DNA from: Pseudomonas sp. Irchel 3H7
GTDB lineage: Bacteria; Pseudomonadota; Gammaproteobacteria; Pseudomonadales; Pseudomonadaceae
NCBI RefSeq assembly: GCF_900187605.1
Contig: NZ_FYEA01000001.1
Coordinates: 248,001 to 312,000, forward strand
DNA: 64,000 bases
Reading direction: 5' to 3'
Of this stretch, positions 18,698 through 26,236 are shown one piece after another. The position numbers were made by a program, and so were the translations under genes. The notes beneath the pieces were generated by a model that was not told where the DNA came from, did no database searches, and saw nothing but the letters and a program-made list of their open reading frames with translations. Position 1 is the stretch's first letter; each line of letters opens with the position of its first letter.

Positions 18698-19240
18698 ATG
18701 GCGATCACACCGCTGGATCTGCAGCAGGATGACAAGCAGCTCAAGGGGCGCCTGCAGGACGGTCAGCTTGATGGCCCGCTGAACATCAAGGATGACGGGC
18801 GCAAACAGGCGGATCTGAATTACAACCAGGGTGAATTGCACGGCACCTCACTGCTGTATCACACCAACGGTAAGGTCTCTGCACAGATGCCGTTTGTACG
18901 CGGCAAGTTGCAGGGCGTTGCCAGTTTTTATGCGCCCGAGGGTTTTCTGCAACGTAAAGCGACGTATCGCCGCGGCTTGTTGCATGGCGAGGCGTTCAAT
19001 TACTTTGCCGACGGACAAGTGGCGGAGGCTGAGTTTTATCGCGATGGTGTGCGTGAGGGGCGCTATCAGCGCTTTCACCCCAATGGCAAACCGGCGGTGG
19101 AGGCGCGCTATGTGAATGGCCAGTTGCTGGAGCCGGAACAAGGATTTGCCGAGGACGGGCGGCCTTTGGGTGCGGATGGCAAGCCGATTTCGCGGGTGCG
19201 CTGGTGGTATCGGCAGTGGGCGGATCCGCAGCAGACCTGA
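18698..19240 (+). CDS. YwqK/MORN-repeat-like protein of the vgrG locus
   Basis: 180 residues, starting 12 bp after vgrG with an AAGGAG RBS. The middle consists of about five short repeats of the MORN-variant type (GELHGTSLLYHTNGKVSAQ, GLLHGEAFNYFADGQVAEA, GVREGRYQRFHPNGKPAVE). This repeat class is annotated as YwqK-family antitoxin and is often found beside vgrG genes. No signal peptide is visible, so a cytoplasmic adaptor, chaperone or immunity role is possible. The sequence does not decide between these. The tight coupling to vgrG supports a T6SS role. Confidence 0.7.
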   Translation: MAITPLDLQQDDKQLKGRLQDGQLDGPLNIKDDGRKQADLNYNQGELHGTSLLYHTNGKVSAQMPFVRGKLQGVASFYAPEGFLQRKATYRRGLLHGEAFNYFADGQVAEAEFYRDGVREGRYQRFHPNGKPAVEARYVNGQLLEPEQGFAEDGRPLGADGKPISRVRWWYRQWADPQQT

Positions 19241-19252
19241 AAACCCGGAAGA

Positions 19253-19472
19253 GCCCCTCACCCTAGCCCTCTCCCAGAGGGAGAGGGAACTGATCGGGGG
19301 AGATTGGCGAGTTACGCCGACGTGAAAGACTTGCTGTGAATCCATAACCGACCCGCTCCGCAGATAGGTCGAGGCACAGCACTAATAATCGGCTCGGTTA
19401 TTCAGGTCGATGTACAGCGCGAGACACCTCGGTCGGCTCCCTCTCCCTCCGGGAGAGGGCTGGGGTGAGGGG
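19253..19472. repeat. Pair of inverted CCCTCACCCTAGCCCTCTCCC-type repeats
   Basis: Two copies of a common Pseudomonas intergenic repeat face each other at 19253-19293 and 19431-19472. Each has an internal hairpin (CCCTCTCC ... GGAGAGGG). They fill the gap between the rightward YwqK-like gene and the leftward DUF4280 gene and may act as a bidirectional transcription stop. Similar copies occur near 59.6-59.9 kb. Confidence 0.75.
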
Positions 19473-19499
19473 CGGCGGTATTCGGACAAACGCAAAATC

Positions 19500-19895
19500 T
19501 CAGGGAATGAGCATCTGCATCTGCCCCGGCACCACAATCTTGATCACCCCCGCCCAGTTGCACATCAACGTTGAGTTGGCATCGATCGCCGGCATCCCGC
19601 CCAGCAACAACGTCGGCGCCCCGCCGGGAATCCACGGTGTGGCCGTCGCCGGAATACACGGCATCGGCGTCAACACCCCCAACGCAGCCGCAGTTGCAGC
19701 GGCGACCATCGGATTGGCCATGCTCATGCACACCCCGAACGGCAGGATATTCACCAGCGGGATGTGATCCATGATGTTCGCCGCCGGCATCCCGCCGGTC
19801 AGCGTGCGATTCACCGGCAACACGTTGAGCATCGACGGCGCGGCGCCGAAGCTGCATTGCAAAGTGGCCGTGGCACAGACTTGCGGACAGCCCAT
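19500..19895 (-). CDS. DUF4280 PAAR-like protein
   Basis: 131 residues. It has the DUF4280 pattern: ATLQCSFGAAPS near the N-terminus, ANIMDHIPLVNILPFGVCMS in the middle, repeated Cys/Pro/Gly-rich turns (LTPMPCIPATATPW) and CNWAGVIKIV near the end. DUF4280 proteins are PAAR-like and are thought to sharpen VgrG-type spikes. The start at 19895 follows an AAGGAG RBS; an upstream in-frame ATG at 19922 lacks one. It converges on the vgrG/YwqK genes across repeats, so it likely has its own promoter. It may supply the tip for the upstream VgrG. Confidence 0.75.
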   Translation of the reverse strand: MGCPQVCATATLQCSFGAAPSMLNVLPVNRTLTGGMPAANIMDHIPLVNILPFGVCMSMANPMVAAATAAALGVLTPMPCIPATATPWIPGGAPTLLLGGMPAIDANSTLMCNWAGVIKIVVPGQMQMLIP

Positions 19896-20085
19896 TTCAA
19901 AGCTCCTTTTTGCCCATGGCATACCCGCTAAACCTTAGTCTGCTGCGGCCCGTCGCGCACATTCTCAAAGGTGATTATCCGGCAACACGCTAACCTATAA
20001 GACCGACCTGCGCTTGTGACTGCCCGAGCGCACCATTAGATTAGCCAATGATGTCTGGCCTCCAAAATAAGCAGAAGGGATAAGC

Positions 20086-21153
20086 ATGGCGCTTACTGAC
20101 CAGTCCACCCGTATCCGCTCTGGCGAAGAACTCGATGCCAGCCTGATTGATCCGTACCTTAAGGCGCACATTCCGGGCCTGAGCGGCTTGCCTGCGATCA
20201 GCCAGTTCCCCGGCGGTGCCTCGAACCTGACCTACCTGCTGGAATACCCGGAACAGGAATTCGTCCTGCGCCGCCCGCCGTTTGGCCACAAAGCCAAGTC
20301 TGCCCACGACATGGGCCGCGAATTCCGTATCCTCAATCAATTGCGCGACGGTTTTCCGTATTGCCCGAAAGCCTACCTGCACTGCACCGACGAATCGGTG
20401 ATCGGCGCCGAGTTCTACGTGATGGAACGGGTCAACGGCATCATCCTGCGCTCGGAGCTGCCGCCGGAACTGGGCCTCGACTCAGCGAAAACCGAAGCCT
20501 TGTGCAAAAGCTTCATCGACCGCTTCGTCGAACTGCACCGGGTCGACTACAACGCCTGTGGCCTCGGCGATCTAGGCAAGCCGGAAGGCTACGTTGCCCG
20601 CCAGATCAAAGGCTGGAGCGAACGCTACGAAAAGGCCCTGACGCCTGACGCGCCACACTGGGAAAAGGTCAAAGCCTGGCTCAACGACAAGATGCCGGCT
20701 GACCACCCAACCTCAAGCATCGTCCACAACGACTATCGCTTCGACAACGTCATTCTCGACCCGCAAAATCCGATGCAGATCATCGGCGTGCTGGATTGGG
20801 AACTGACTACCCTCGGCGACCCGCTGATGGACCTGGGCAACACCCTCGCCTATTGGATTCAGGCGGACGACCCGGCGCCGGTGCAACTGATGCGCCGTCA
20901 GCCGAGCCACGCACCGGGCATGCTCACCCGCCGCGAGTTCGTCGATTACTACGCCGAACGTTCGGGCATCCAGATCGACAATTTCGACTTCTACTACACC
21001 TACGGCCTGTTTCGCCTGGCCGGCATCGTGCAGCAGATCTACTACCGCTTCTACCACGGCCAGACACAGGACAAACGCTTCGCGCAGTTCATTCACATGA
21101 ACAAACTGCTGGAGCAGATGAGCTTGCAGGTCATTGCGAAATCGAGCCTCTGA
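20086..21153 (+). CDS. Phosphotransferase family protein (APH/ACAD10-like)
   Basis: 355 residues of the aminoglycoside phosphotransferase/choline kinase superfamily. The catalytic loop is HNDYRFDNVILD (about residues 214-225) and the metal-binding region is VLDWELTTLGDPLMDLG. An N-terminal FPGGASNLTYLL strand contacts nucleotide. In Pseudomonas such genes usually sit beside SDR and acyl-CoA dehydrogenase genes and are linked to fatty- or hydroxy-acid metabolism, not drug resistance. The next gene (22 bp downstream) is an SDR, fitting that pattern. Substrate unknown. Confidence 0.85.
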   Translation: MALTDQSTRIRSGEELDASLIDPYLKAHIPGLSGLPAISQFPGGASNLTYLLEYPEQEFVLRRPPFGHKAKSAHDMGREFRILNQLRDGFPYCPKAYLHCTDESVIGAEFYVMERVNGIILRSELPPELGLDSAKTEALCKSFIDRFVELHRVDYNACGLGDLGKPEGYVARQIKGWSERYEKALTPDAPHWEKVKAWLNDKMPADHPTSSIVHNDYRFDNVILDPQNPMQIIGVLDWELTTLGDPLMDLGNTLAYWIQADDPAPVQLMRRQPSHAPGMLTRREFVDYYAERSGIQIDNFDFYYTYGLFRLAGIVQQIYYRFYHGQTQDKRFAQFIHMNKLLEQMSLQVIAKSSL

Positions 21154-21175
21154 CGGCCCACACCCAGGAACCCTT

Positions 21176-21943
21176 ATGTCCAAGACTCAGTTGTTCGACC
21201 TCGACGGCAAGATCGCTTTCGTCTCCGGCGCCAGCCGCGGCATCGGTGAAGCCATCGCCAAACTGCTCGCCCAGCAAGGCGCCCACGTGATTGTCTCGAG
21301 CCGCAAACTCGACGGCTGCCAACACGTGGCCGATGCGATCATCGCTGCTGGCGGCAAAGCCACCGCAGTGGCCTGTCACATCGGTGAAATGGAGCAGATT
21401 GCCCAAGTGTTTGCCGGGATCAAGGAACAGTTCGGCCGCCTCGATATTCTGGTCAACAATGCCGCGACCAACCCGCAGTTCTGCAACGTGCTGGACACTG
21501 ACTTGGGCGCGTTCCAGAAGACTGTCGATGTGAACATTCGTGGCTACTTCTTCATGTCCGTCGAAGCCGGCAAACTGATGCGCGAAAACGGTGGCGGCAG
21601 CATCATCAACGTCGCGTCGATCAACGGCATTTCACCGGGGATCTTCCAGGGCATCTACTCGGTGACCAAGGCGGCGGTGATCAACATGACCAAAGTCTTT
21701 GCCAAGGAATGCGCGCAGTTCGGCATCCGCTGCAACGCCCTGCTGCCGGGCCTGACCGACACCAAGTTCGCCTCGGCACTGGTGAAAAACGATGCGATCC
21801 TCAAGCAGGCACTGACGCAGATCCCGCTCAAGCGCGTGGCGGATCCGAGTGAAATGGCCGGTGCGGTGTTGTACCTGGCCAGCGATGCGTCGAGCTACAC
21901 CACCGGCGTTGCGCTGAATGTGGACGGTGGTTTCCTGTCCTGA
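21176..21943 (+). CDS. Short-chain dehydrogenase/reductase (SDR)
   Basis: 255-residue classical SDR. The cofactor motif is SGASRGIG (residues 17-24), NNAA follows at about 88-91, and the catalytic Tyr-x3-Lys occurs in YSVTKAA near residue 161. The C-terminus TTGVALNVDGGF is typical. The start at 21176 is preceded by CAGGAA; an upstream in-frame ATG at 21134 lies inside the preceding gene. Probably co-transcribed with the phosphotransferase. NAD(P)-dependent oxidation or reduction of a hydroxyacyl/oxoacyl substrate is inferred. Confidence 0.88.
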   Translation: MSKTQLFDLDGKIAFVSGASRGIGEAIAKLLAQQGAHVIVSSRKLDGCQHVADAIIAAGGKATAVACHIGEMEQIAQVFAGIKEQFGRLDILVNNAATNPQFCNVLDTDLGAFQKTVDVNIRGYFFMSVEAGKLMRENGGGSIINVASINGISPGIFQGIYSVTKAAVINMTKVFAKECAQFGIRCNALLPGLTDTKFASALVKNDAILKQALTQIPLKRVADPSEMAGAVLYLASDASSYTTGVALNVDGGFLS

Positions 21944-21967
21944 TCCCGGGTAAATGATTAACCCCCT

Positions 21968-22055
21968 GTAGGAGTGAGCCTGCTCGCGATAGCGGTGTGT
22001 CAGATACATAAATGTTGACTGACACACCGCTATCGCGAGCAGGCTCACTCCTGCA
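21968..22055. repeat. REP doublet (inverted pair), GAGCCTGCTCGCGA family
   Basis: Two copies of the GTAGGAGTGAGCCTGCTCGCGATAGCGG-type element, shown by outer arms GTAGGAGTGAGCCTGCTCGC and its complement, face each other around an AT-rich centre. It forms a near-perfect long palindrome (REPIN-like). It lies right after the SDR gene and may act as a terminator or mRNA-stabilising structure. Confidence 0.9.
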
Positions 22056-22066
22056 AGGGTTGTGCA

Positions 22067-22377
22067 TCAGGCAATGACTTTCGGCAATTGCCAGCCGTAA
22101 TGCACCGACAGCAAACGCAGAGCCAGACACATCGCCCCCGCCAGCAACGCCGCCGCTACCGGTGCAACGCCCAGCCTGCGCGCAACGGCAAACAGCGCCA
22201 ACCCCACCGGAGGGCGACGATAAACGCAATCACCATCACCCCAAACAAGTCGAGCTGACTGTGCATCGCCGCAATGGCGCCTTCCACGGCAACCACCGCC
22301 GCACCGTCCAGGACGGCGACCAGCACAACCCGCTCAACCCGAGACTTGCGCCCCGCCGGCGCTACTGCGTGACACAA
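22067..22377 (-). pseudogene. Internally deleted UPF0126/TRIC-type membrane channel gene (YicG-like)
   Basis: Two pieces of one family lie in different frames. The 5' piece encodes VLDGAAVVAVEGAIAAM and LDLFGVMVIAFIVAL, the first repeat of UPF0126/YicG proteins. The 3' piece encodes ALFAVARRLGVAPVAAALL and LRLLSVHYGWQLPK before a stop at 22067, which matches the family C-terminus. They join near 22213 with a frame change and about 110 residues missing, including the GGG-x-x-RD region. It is therefore a decayed gene. The 5' boundary is uncertain and overlaps the end of the lipoprotein gene. Confidence 0.7.
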
Positions 22378-22574
22378 CGGGTAGTGGTGATGTGTCGAGT
22401 AACCTGCCCGTCGGCGTACACGTCACCGGCGACTTCAGTATTTTCGAGCACCTGGCAAGTACGTTCCGGTGGCGGAGGTGGCGCAACCGGTGGAGGGGGT
22501 GGAGGACTGGCACAACCCGCCAGCAAAACGGCAAAAAAAGCCAACGGCAACACGCGTTTCCCAAGATTGTTCAT
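22362..22574 (-). CDS. Small proline-rich lipoprotein
   Basis: 70 residues. A signal sequence of lipoprotein type ends in the lipobox LLAGC, then a PPPPPP-rich linker and a short tail containing two Cys (RTCQVLE ... TTTRCVTQ). No better-known domain is recognised. The start at 22574 gives a normal lipoprotein signal; the frame is open upstream to 22640 without conserved features. Likely outer-membrane lipoprotein of unknown role. Confidence 0.65.
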   Translation of the reverse strand: MNNLGKRVLPLAFFAVLLAGCASPPPPPPVAPPPPPERTCQVLENTEVAGDVYADGQVTRHITTTRCVTQ

Positions 22575-22769
22575 AGGACGACCCGCGATGAATGGAAGAG
22601 CAACTTCCGCGACCCAACCGACCACGGAAGACCTGGCCACTCATTCTTTATAGCCGAGCGCCCTGCAAGCGCCAGTGAATTGGCCCGATTGGGTGGTAAT
22701 GGCTGTCGATTTTGCGTCGAGGTTTGAGCGAGTTAGCAGAGTGAAACGCACATTGCCAGACAAGGCCTC

Positions 22770-22865
22770 TTCGCGAGCAAGCTCGCTCCCACAATGGAAT
22801 TGAGTGCATCCAGCAAAAGATTAGTCGGCCATAAGACCGCCTTCGCGAGCAGGCTCACTCCCACA
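22770..22865. repeat. Two REP copies in direct orientation
   Basis: TTCGCGAGCAAGCTCGCTCCCACA at 22770-22793 and TTCGCGAGCAGGCTCACTCCCACA at 22842-22865, shown here by their shared TTCGCGAGCA cores, belong to the same REP family as the element at 21968. They are head-to-tail, unlike the inverted pairs elsewhere in the window. Confidence 0.85.
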
Positions 22866-22929
22866 GAAAAGCAAAAGCAAAACAACGCAAACCAACCATC
22901 GCATCCGCTTTTCACCACTCAACAGGATG

Positions 22930-23287
22930 AGCGTTAGCTCGGCTGCGGCTTTTGATCTTGACCTGGGAGCCCGTCGGCAGGCTGAGTGGAGGGATTGATC
23001 CGGGGGTGGGAGCGCAGCGACCGTTCGACGAAGTCGAACACATCAAGAGGAGGTGCAGCGAAGCAAACCGTAGACGATGCCACCGGATCGATCCCGGAGC
23101 GAAGGAACCCCGAGCCCCAGCGAGCGGGCCGAACGTCAGGGCGCAGACCTTTGGTTCCTTTGGGGCGTTTGCCAAAGGGACTCGCCGTAAGGGCGAAACC
23201 GCCAGCGGCAACACCCGCAGCAACGGATCTACCCCCACCCCCCAACAGCATGGTCGGCCCAAAGGCCGCCAAGAACCAAAGGGCGGC
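22930..23287. repeat. Candidate dispersed Pseudomonas intergenic element
   Basis: This stretch has no credible gene. It contains phrases I recognise as recurrent in Pseudomonas intergenic DNA (CGAGCGGGCCGAACGTCAGG, GACTCGCCGTAAGGGCGAAAC) and partly self-complementary blocks (CCTTTGG / CCAAAGG). A 227-codon open frame crosses it on the + strand but has a proline/arginine-rich low-information product. It is best called a non-coding dispersed repeat. Recognition rests on memory and needs a genome self-comparison. Confidence 0.5.
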
Positions 23288-23288
23288 G

Positions 23289-23546
23289 CTAAGCCAAATC
23301 CGGATCCCGAAACGAACGCAAAGAATTGCTCTCAAGCTCATACCGCAATTCTTCAATCAAAGCATCAACCGACTCAGGCGTCCGCAGCGCATTAAGTTTC
23401 AGCCCACTGATCACCAGATCCACCTGCCCCGACACCGGGTGATAAAGCTTCACCGTCAGCGAATGATCGCCGTCCACCAGACACTCACACGCCAGCGGCG
23501 AAAAACTGCGTTCAAGCTGCGTGCGCAACTGCGCAAGATTCATCAT
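23289..23546 (-). CDS. DUF1652 family protein
   Basis: 85 residues matching the small Pseudomonas DUF1652 family: an N-terminal LAQLRTQLERSFSPLACEC, a central SLTVKLYHPVSGQVDLVISG beta region, and the ELRYEL helix. Cytoplasmic, function unknown. The tandem ATGs at 23546 and 23543 are both possible; AGGAA lies upstream. It sits alone beside the dispersed repeat. Confidence 0.75.
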   Translation of the reverse strand: MMNLAQLRTQLERSFSPLACECLVDGDHSLTVKLYHPVSGQVDLVISGLKLNALRTPESVDALIEELRYELESNSLRSFRDPDLA

Positions 23547-23681
23547 CAGACTGTTCCTATAACGACTGCGAAGGGCCGCGATCCCGAGCCAAAAAACCTC
23601 GTATCGCACCCCACCAGACTAAGAACAGACCTCACCCGCCAACACCTCAATTTGCACCAGTCCAACTAGTGCATTTGCACC

Positions 23682-25178
23682 CTATCGTTGACCCTTGGCG
23701 CTCGATTCGCCGGCAAACAGCCCACGCTCCCGCGCCCAGACAATCGCCTCACTGCGGCTGTGCACATCAAGCTTGGAATACACCGTCGCCACATGATTTC
23801 GCACCGTATTCGGAGCGAGTTTCAGCCGCGCCGCGATCTCCTTGTCCGCCAGCCCTTCACAGATCAACCCCAGCACATCACGCTCACGCGCCGTCAGATC
23901 AGTGAACGAAACGCTGGGCAGTTGCGGCGAGTTGACCTTCTTCACATTGGCCAGTTTCTCGATCAACGTGCGGCTGAACCAGGAAGCGTCCTTCATCACC
24001 TCCTCAATCGCCGCCACCAACTCAAGCTCGGTGCGCTTGCGCTCGGTGATGTCCATCAGCACCAGCAAATAACACGGCGTGTCCTGAATATTCACGGTAT
24101 CGGCGGATAGCGCACATTCGAGCAGGTCCGCATCCTTCTTGCGCACCCGCACATCGACCCGATCCACCCGACCGTTTTTCGCCAGCGCCGCCAGCAACTG
24201 CGTGCGTGCACCACTGTCATCGATGAAATCCAACTGCGTCACGGTTTTACCGAGCACGTCCTCGCTGTCGAAGGCCAAGGCCTCAAGGAACGCCTGATTG
24301 ACGTCGATCACCTGCTGCTCGTCGGCACTGCAAATCAGGATCGGCACCGGTGTCAGGCGAAACGCCTTGGCAAAACGTTCCTCACTCTGACGCAACGCCA
24401 CCTCGGCCTTGTGCCGCATCTCCATGTCGACGAAGGAAAACAACATGCAATCCTCATCGTTGAGCGTCAGCGGCTGCCCGGCGACGATCACTTGCTTGCT
24501 GCCGCCGTCAGGCAGGCGCAGTTCAGCCTGCATCTGCGGGATGGTCGCAACGTCGCGCAGGCGCTGAATCGCCAGATCCCGGTGTTCGGCCTGCTCGAAA
24601 ATGTCGATTTCATAAGAGGAAGTGCCAATCACCTGTTCACGGGTGTACCCGGTCATTTCCAGAAACCCCGGATTGACCTTGATGTAACGCAAATCACTGA
24701 GCCGACAGATCACCGCCGGCGCCGGGTTGGCGTTGAACGTCCTTTCGAAGCGCTGCTCGGCGTTGGCCCAATCGGTGACGTCGCTCATGATCAGCACCAG
24801 CGACTCGGGCTGCCCTTCGCGGTCCGTGAGAATCATGCTGCGCACGCTGTGCACCCAGATACGTTCCGGGTCGTCGGTCGGCGACACCTCAATCAGCACG
24901 TCATTGAAACTCTCACAGCGCGCCACCCGGCTGATCGGGTAGTTTTCGGCGGTGATCGAATGATTATTGCGATAGCGCAGGTTGAACTTCTTGGCGTATT
25001 CGTCGGCATTGTGACCCAGATCGGTGATCCGCTTGACACCGTGCATGGCCAGCGCGGCTTCGTTGGCCCAAAGAATGCTCTGATCCAGCTCCAGCAAAAT
25101 CACCCCGTCGGACAGCCCGGCGATGATCTGCTGCAACTGGCGGCGGTTGGTTTCGGTGGTCAGGACTTCCTGGCTCAT
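23682..25178 (-). CDS. Triple-PAS LuxR-type transcriptional regulator
   Basis: 498 residues from the start at 25178, which has a GGAG RBS; the frame is open upstream to 25310 but without conservation. Three PAS sensor domains follow one another (about residues 10-130, 140-265 and 270-395). A linker is followed by a LuxR/GerE helix-turn-helix with LTARERDVLGLICEGLADKEIAARL (about 425-450). PAS/PAC ends such as VLMDITERKRTE are visible. It is a one-component regulator rather than a kinase, since no HisKA/HATPase is present. Ligand and targets are unknown; it has no co-transcribed partner here. Confidence 0.85.
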   Translation of the reverse strand: MSQEVLTTETNRRQLQQIIAGLSDGVILLELDQSILWANEAALAMHGVKRITDLGHNADEYAKKFNLRYRNNHSITAENYPISRVARCESFNDVLIEVSPTDDPERIWVHSVRSMILTDREGQPESLVLIMSDVTDWANAEQRFERTFNANPAPAVICRLSDLRYIKVNPGFLEMTGYTREQVIGTSSYEIDIFEQAEHRDLAIQRLRDVATIPQMQAELRLPDGGSKQVIVAGQPLTLNDEDCMLFSFVDMEMRHKAEVALRQSEERFAKAFRLTPVPILICSADEQQVIDVNQAFLEALAFDSEDVLGKTVTQLDFIDDSGARTQLLAALAKNGRVDRVDVRVRKKDADLLECALSADTVNIQDTPCYLLVLMDITERKRTELELVAAIEEVMKDASWFSRTLIEKLANVKKVNSPQLPSVSFTDLTARERDVLGLICEGLADKEIAARLKLAPNTVRNHVATVYSKLDVHSRSEAIVWARERGLFAGESSAKGQR

Positions 25179-25276
25179 TGGATCTCCACAAGTGATACGC
25201 CCATGTGAAGAGTACGACCGCGGCGGCCTCTGATCGTGCCGAGCATAAATGTTCGCAACGGCACAAATCCGTTTGT

Positions 25277-25361
25277 TGAAGTGAGCCTGCAAACGATAGC
25301 GGTGTGTCATTTGACTTTATATTGACTGTCACACCGCTATCACGAGCAGGCTCACTCCTAC
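25277..25361. repeat. REP doublet, partly degenerate
   Basis: Inverted pair of the GAGCCTGCTCGCGATAGCGGTGTGTCA family around an AT-rich spacer. The left copy has lost part of its core (GCCTGCAAACGATAGC). It lies upstream of the PAS-LuxR gene and the small gene at 25469. Confidence 0.85.
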
Positions 25362-25468
25362 TGGGGATGACGGTGCATTCGCGACTTCCTGCTTTGTCGA
25401 CTAACGTTAATACCTCATCGGATTGAGCCCCTGCCCGCAACACCGGGCTCTTGATCAAGGAGAGACTG

Positions 25469-25660
25469 ATGACGTCGCGTCGCACCATCGAACAGACCTA
25501 CCGCACCTGGTCCAACCCGATTCTGCTGGAGTTGAAAAAACGTGAGCACCAAATGGCGCCAGTCGAGCGTCAGGCCCTGGAGAATGTCTTGGTGGAAAGA
25601 AGGCTGCTGGACATCGGCGGCCCGGAGGGTATTGAACGTCGACGAAACAGCGGTGCCTGA
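25469..25660 (+). CDS. Small hypothetical protein
   Basis: 63 residues with an AAGGAGAGA RBS at proper distance from ATG 25469. The product is charged and helical (TYRTWSNPILLELKKREHQ, QALENVLVERRLL) with no signal peptide or membrane segment. I do not recognise the family. The good RBS and codon use support a real gene. Confidence 0.55.
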   Translation: MTSRRTIEQTYRTWSNPILLELKKREHQMAPVERQALENVLVERRLLDIGGPEGIERRRNSGA

Positions 25661-25668
25661 CACTGCGC

Positions 25669-25763
25669 TTTCGCGAGCAGGCTCGCTCCCAGAGGTTTCT
25701 GGGTAACTCACAAAGCTTGTGTTCACCCGCAATCACTGTGGGAGCGAGCCTGCTCGCGAAGGG
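25669..25763. repeat. REP doublet (inverted)
   Basis: CGCGAGCAGGCTCGCTCCCA near 25671 and GTGGGAGCGAGCCTGCTCGC near 25738 face each other, same family as at 57331. It separates the small gene from a pseudogene remnant. Confidence 0.88.
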
Positions 25764-25814
25764 GCCAGCAAAGATGCCTTGATCATTGAGGCCGACGCAC
25801 CGCTCTCACCCGTC

Positions 25815-26106
25815 CACTGTCGCCGCCACCGCAATAAAAGCGATCCGCGCTGCCAGCGCCACCTCGGCCTCGGCCTCGGCGACCACACAACGCGCCCGTG
25901 ACAGCGGCTCATTGCTGCCGAACGCCTTTATCGCCCTTTGCAACAACGCCTTGGCGCGGGACAGATCACCGAGCTGAGCCATGGCAATTGCGCGCAGCGC
26001 GCAGCGCCAGCGCCGGCGGGTCCTCACGCAGAGCGACGTAGTTCACCGCGCCTAGCGGGTCACCAGCAGACAGCGCGCGGCCGGCGGCGTTGATCAGCGA
26101 ATCCAT
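25815..26106 (-). pseudogene. Frameshifted, truncated TPR-like gene fragment
   Basis: From ATG 26106 one frame encodes MDSLINAAGRALSAGDPLGA and ALREDPPALALR. A shifted frame then continues as AIAMAQLGDLSRAKALLQRA, IKAFGSNEPLSRARCVVAEA and a short tail. The two pieces read as a single helical TPR-like N-terminus, broken near 26000 at a duplicated GCGCTGCGCGCTGCGCGCA tract. The product then stops after about 95 residues. I recall this N-terminus from longer Pseudomonas regulators with TPR-like repeats, but cannot name the family. It is non-functional as it stands. Confidence 0.6.
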
Positions 26107-26236
26107 GGCTCGTCCGTCCCTCGATGGCTGAATCGTGAGCTGAGTCTGATCGCTGATTATGGCGCGTTTGGGAGCTTGATCGGCTGTTTCAGTTGTTGCA
26201 ACATCGGCACAGCTTTTCCAATGGATGGAGTCGAGC

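Noticed and set aside
20086..21153. Aminoglycoside resistance kinase
   Set aside because: The family fold matches, but the sequence type and the SDR neighbour fit the acyl-CoA metabolism-linked subgroup rather than a resistance gene.
22986..23669. 227-codon open frame on the + strand
   Set aside because: It crosses the dispersed non-coding element and the antisense of the DUF1652 gene; the product is Pro/Arg-rich without motifs.
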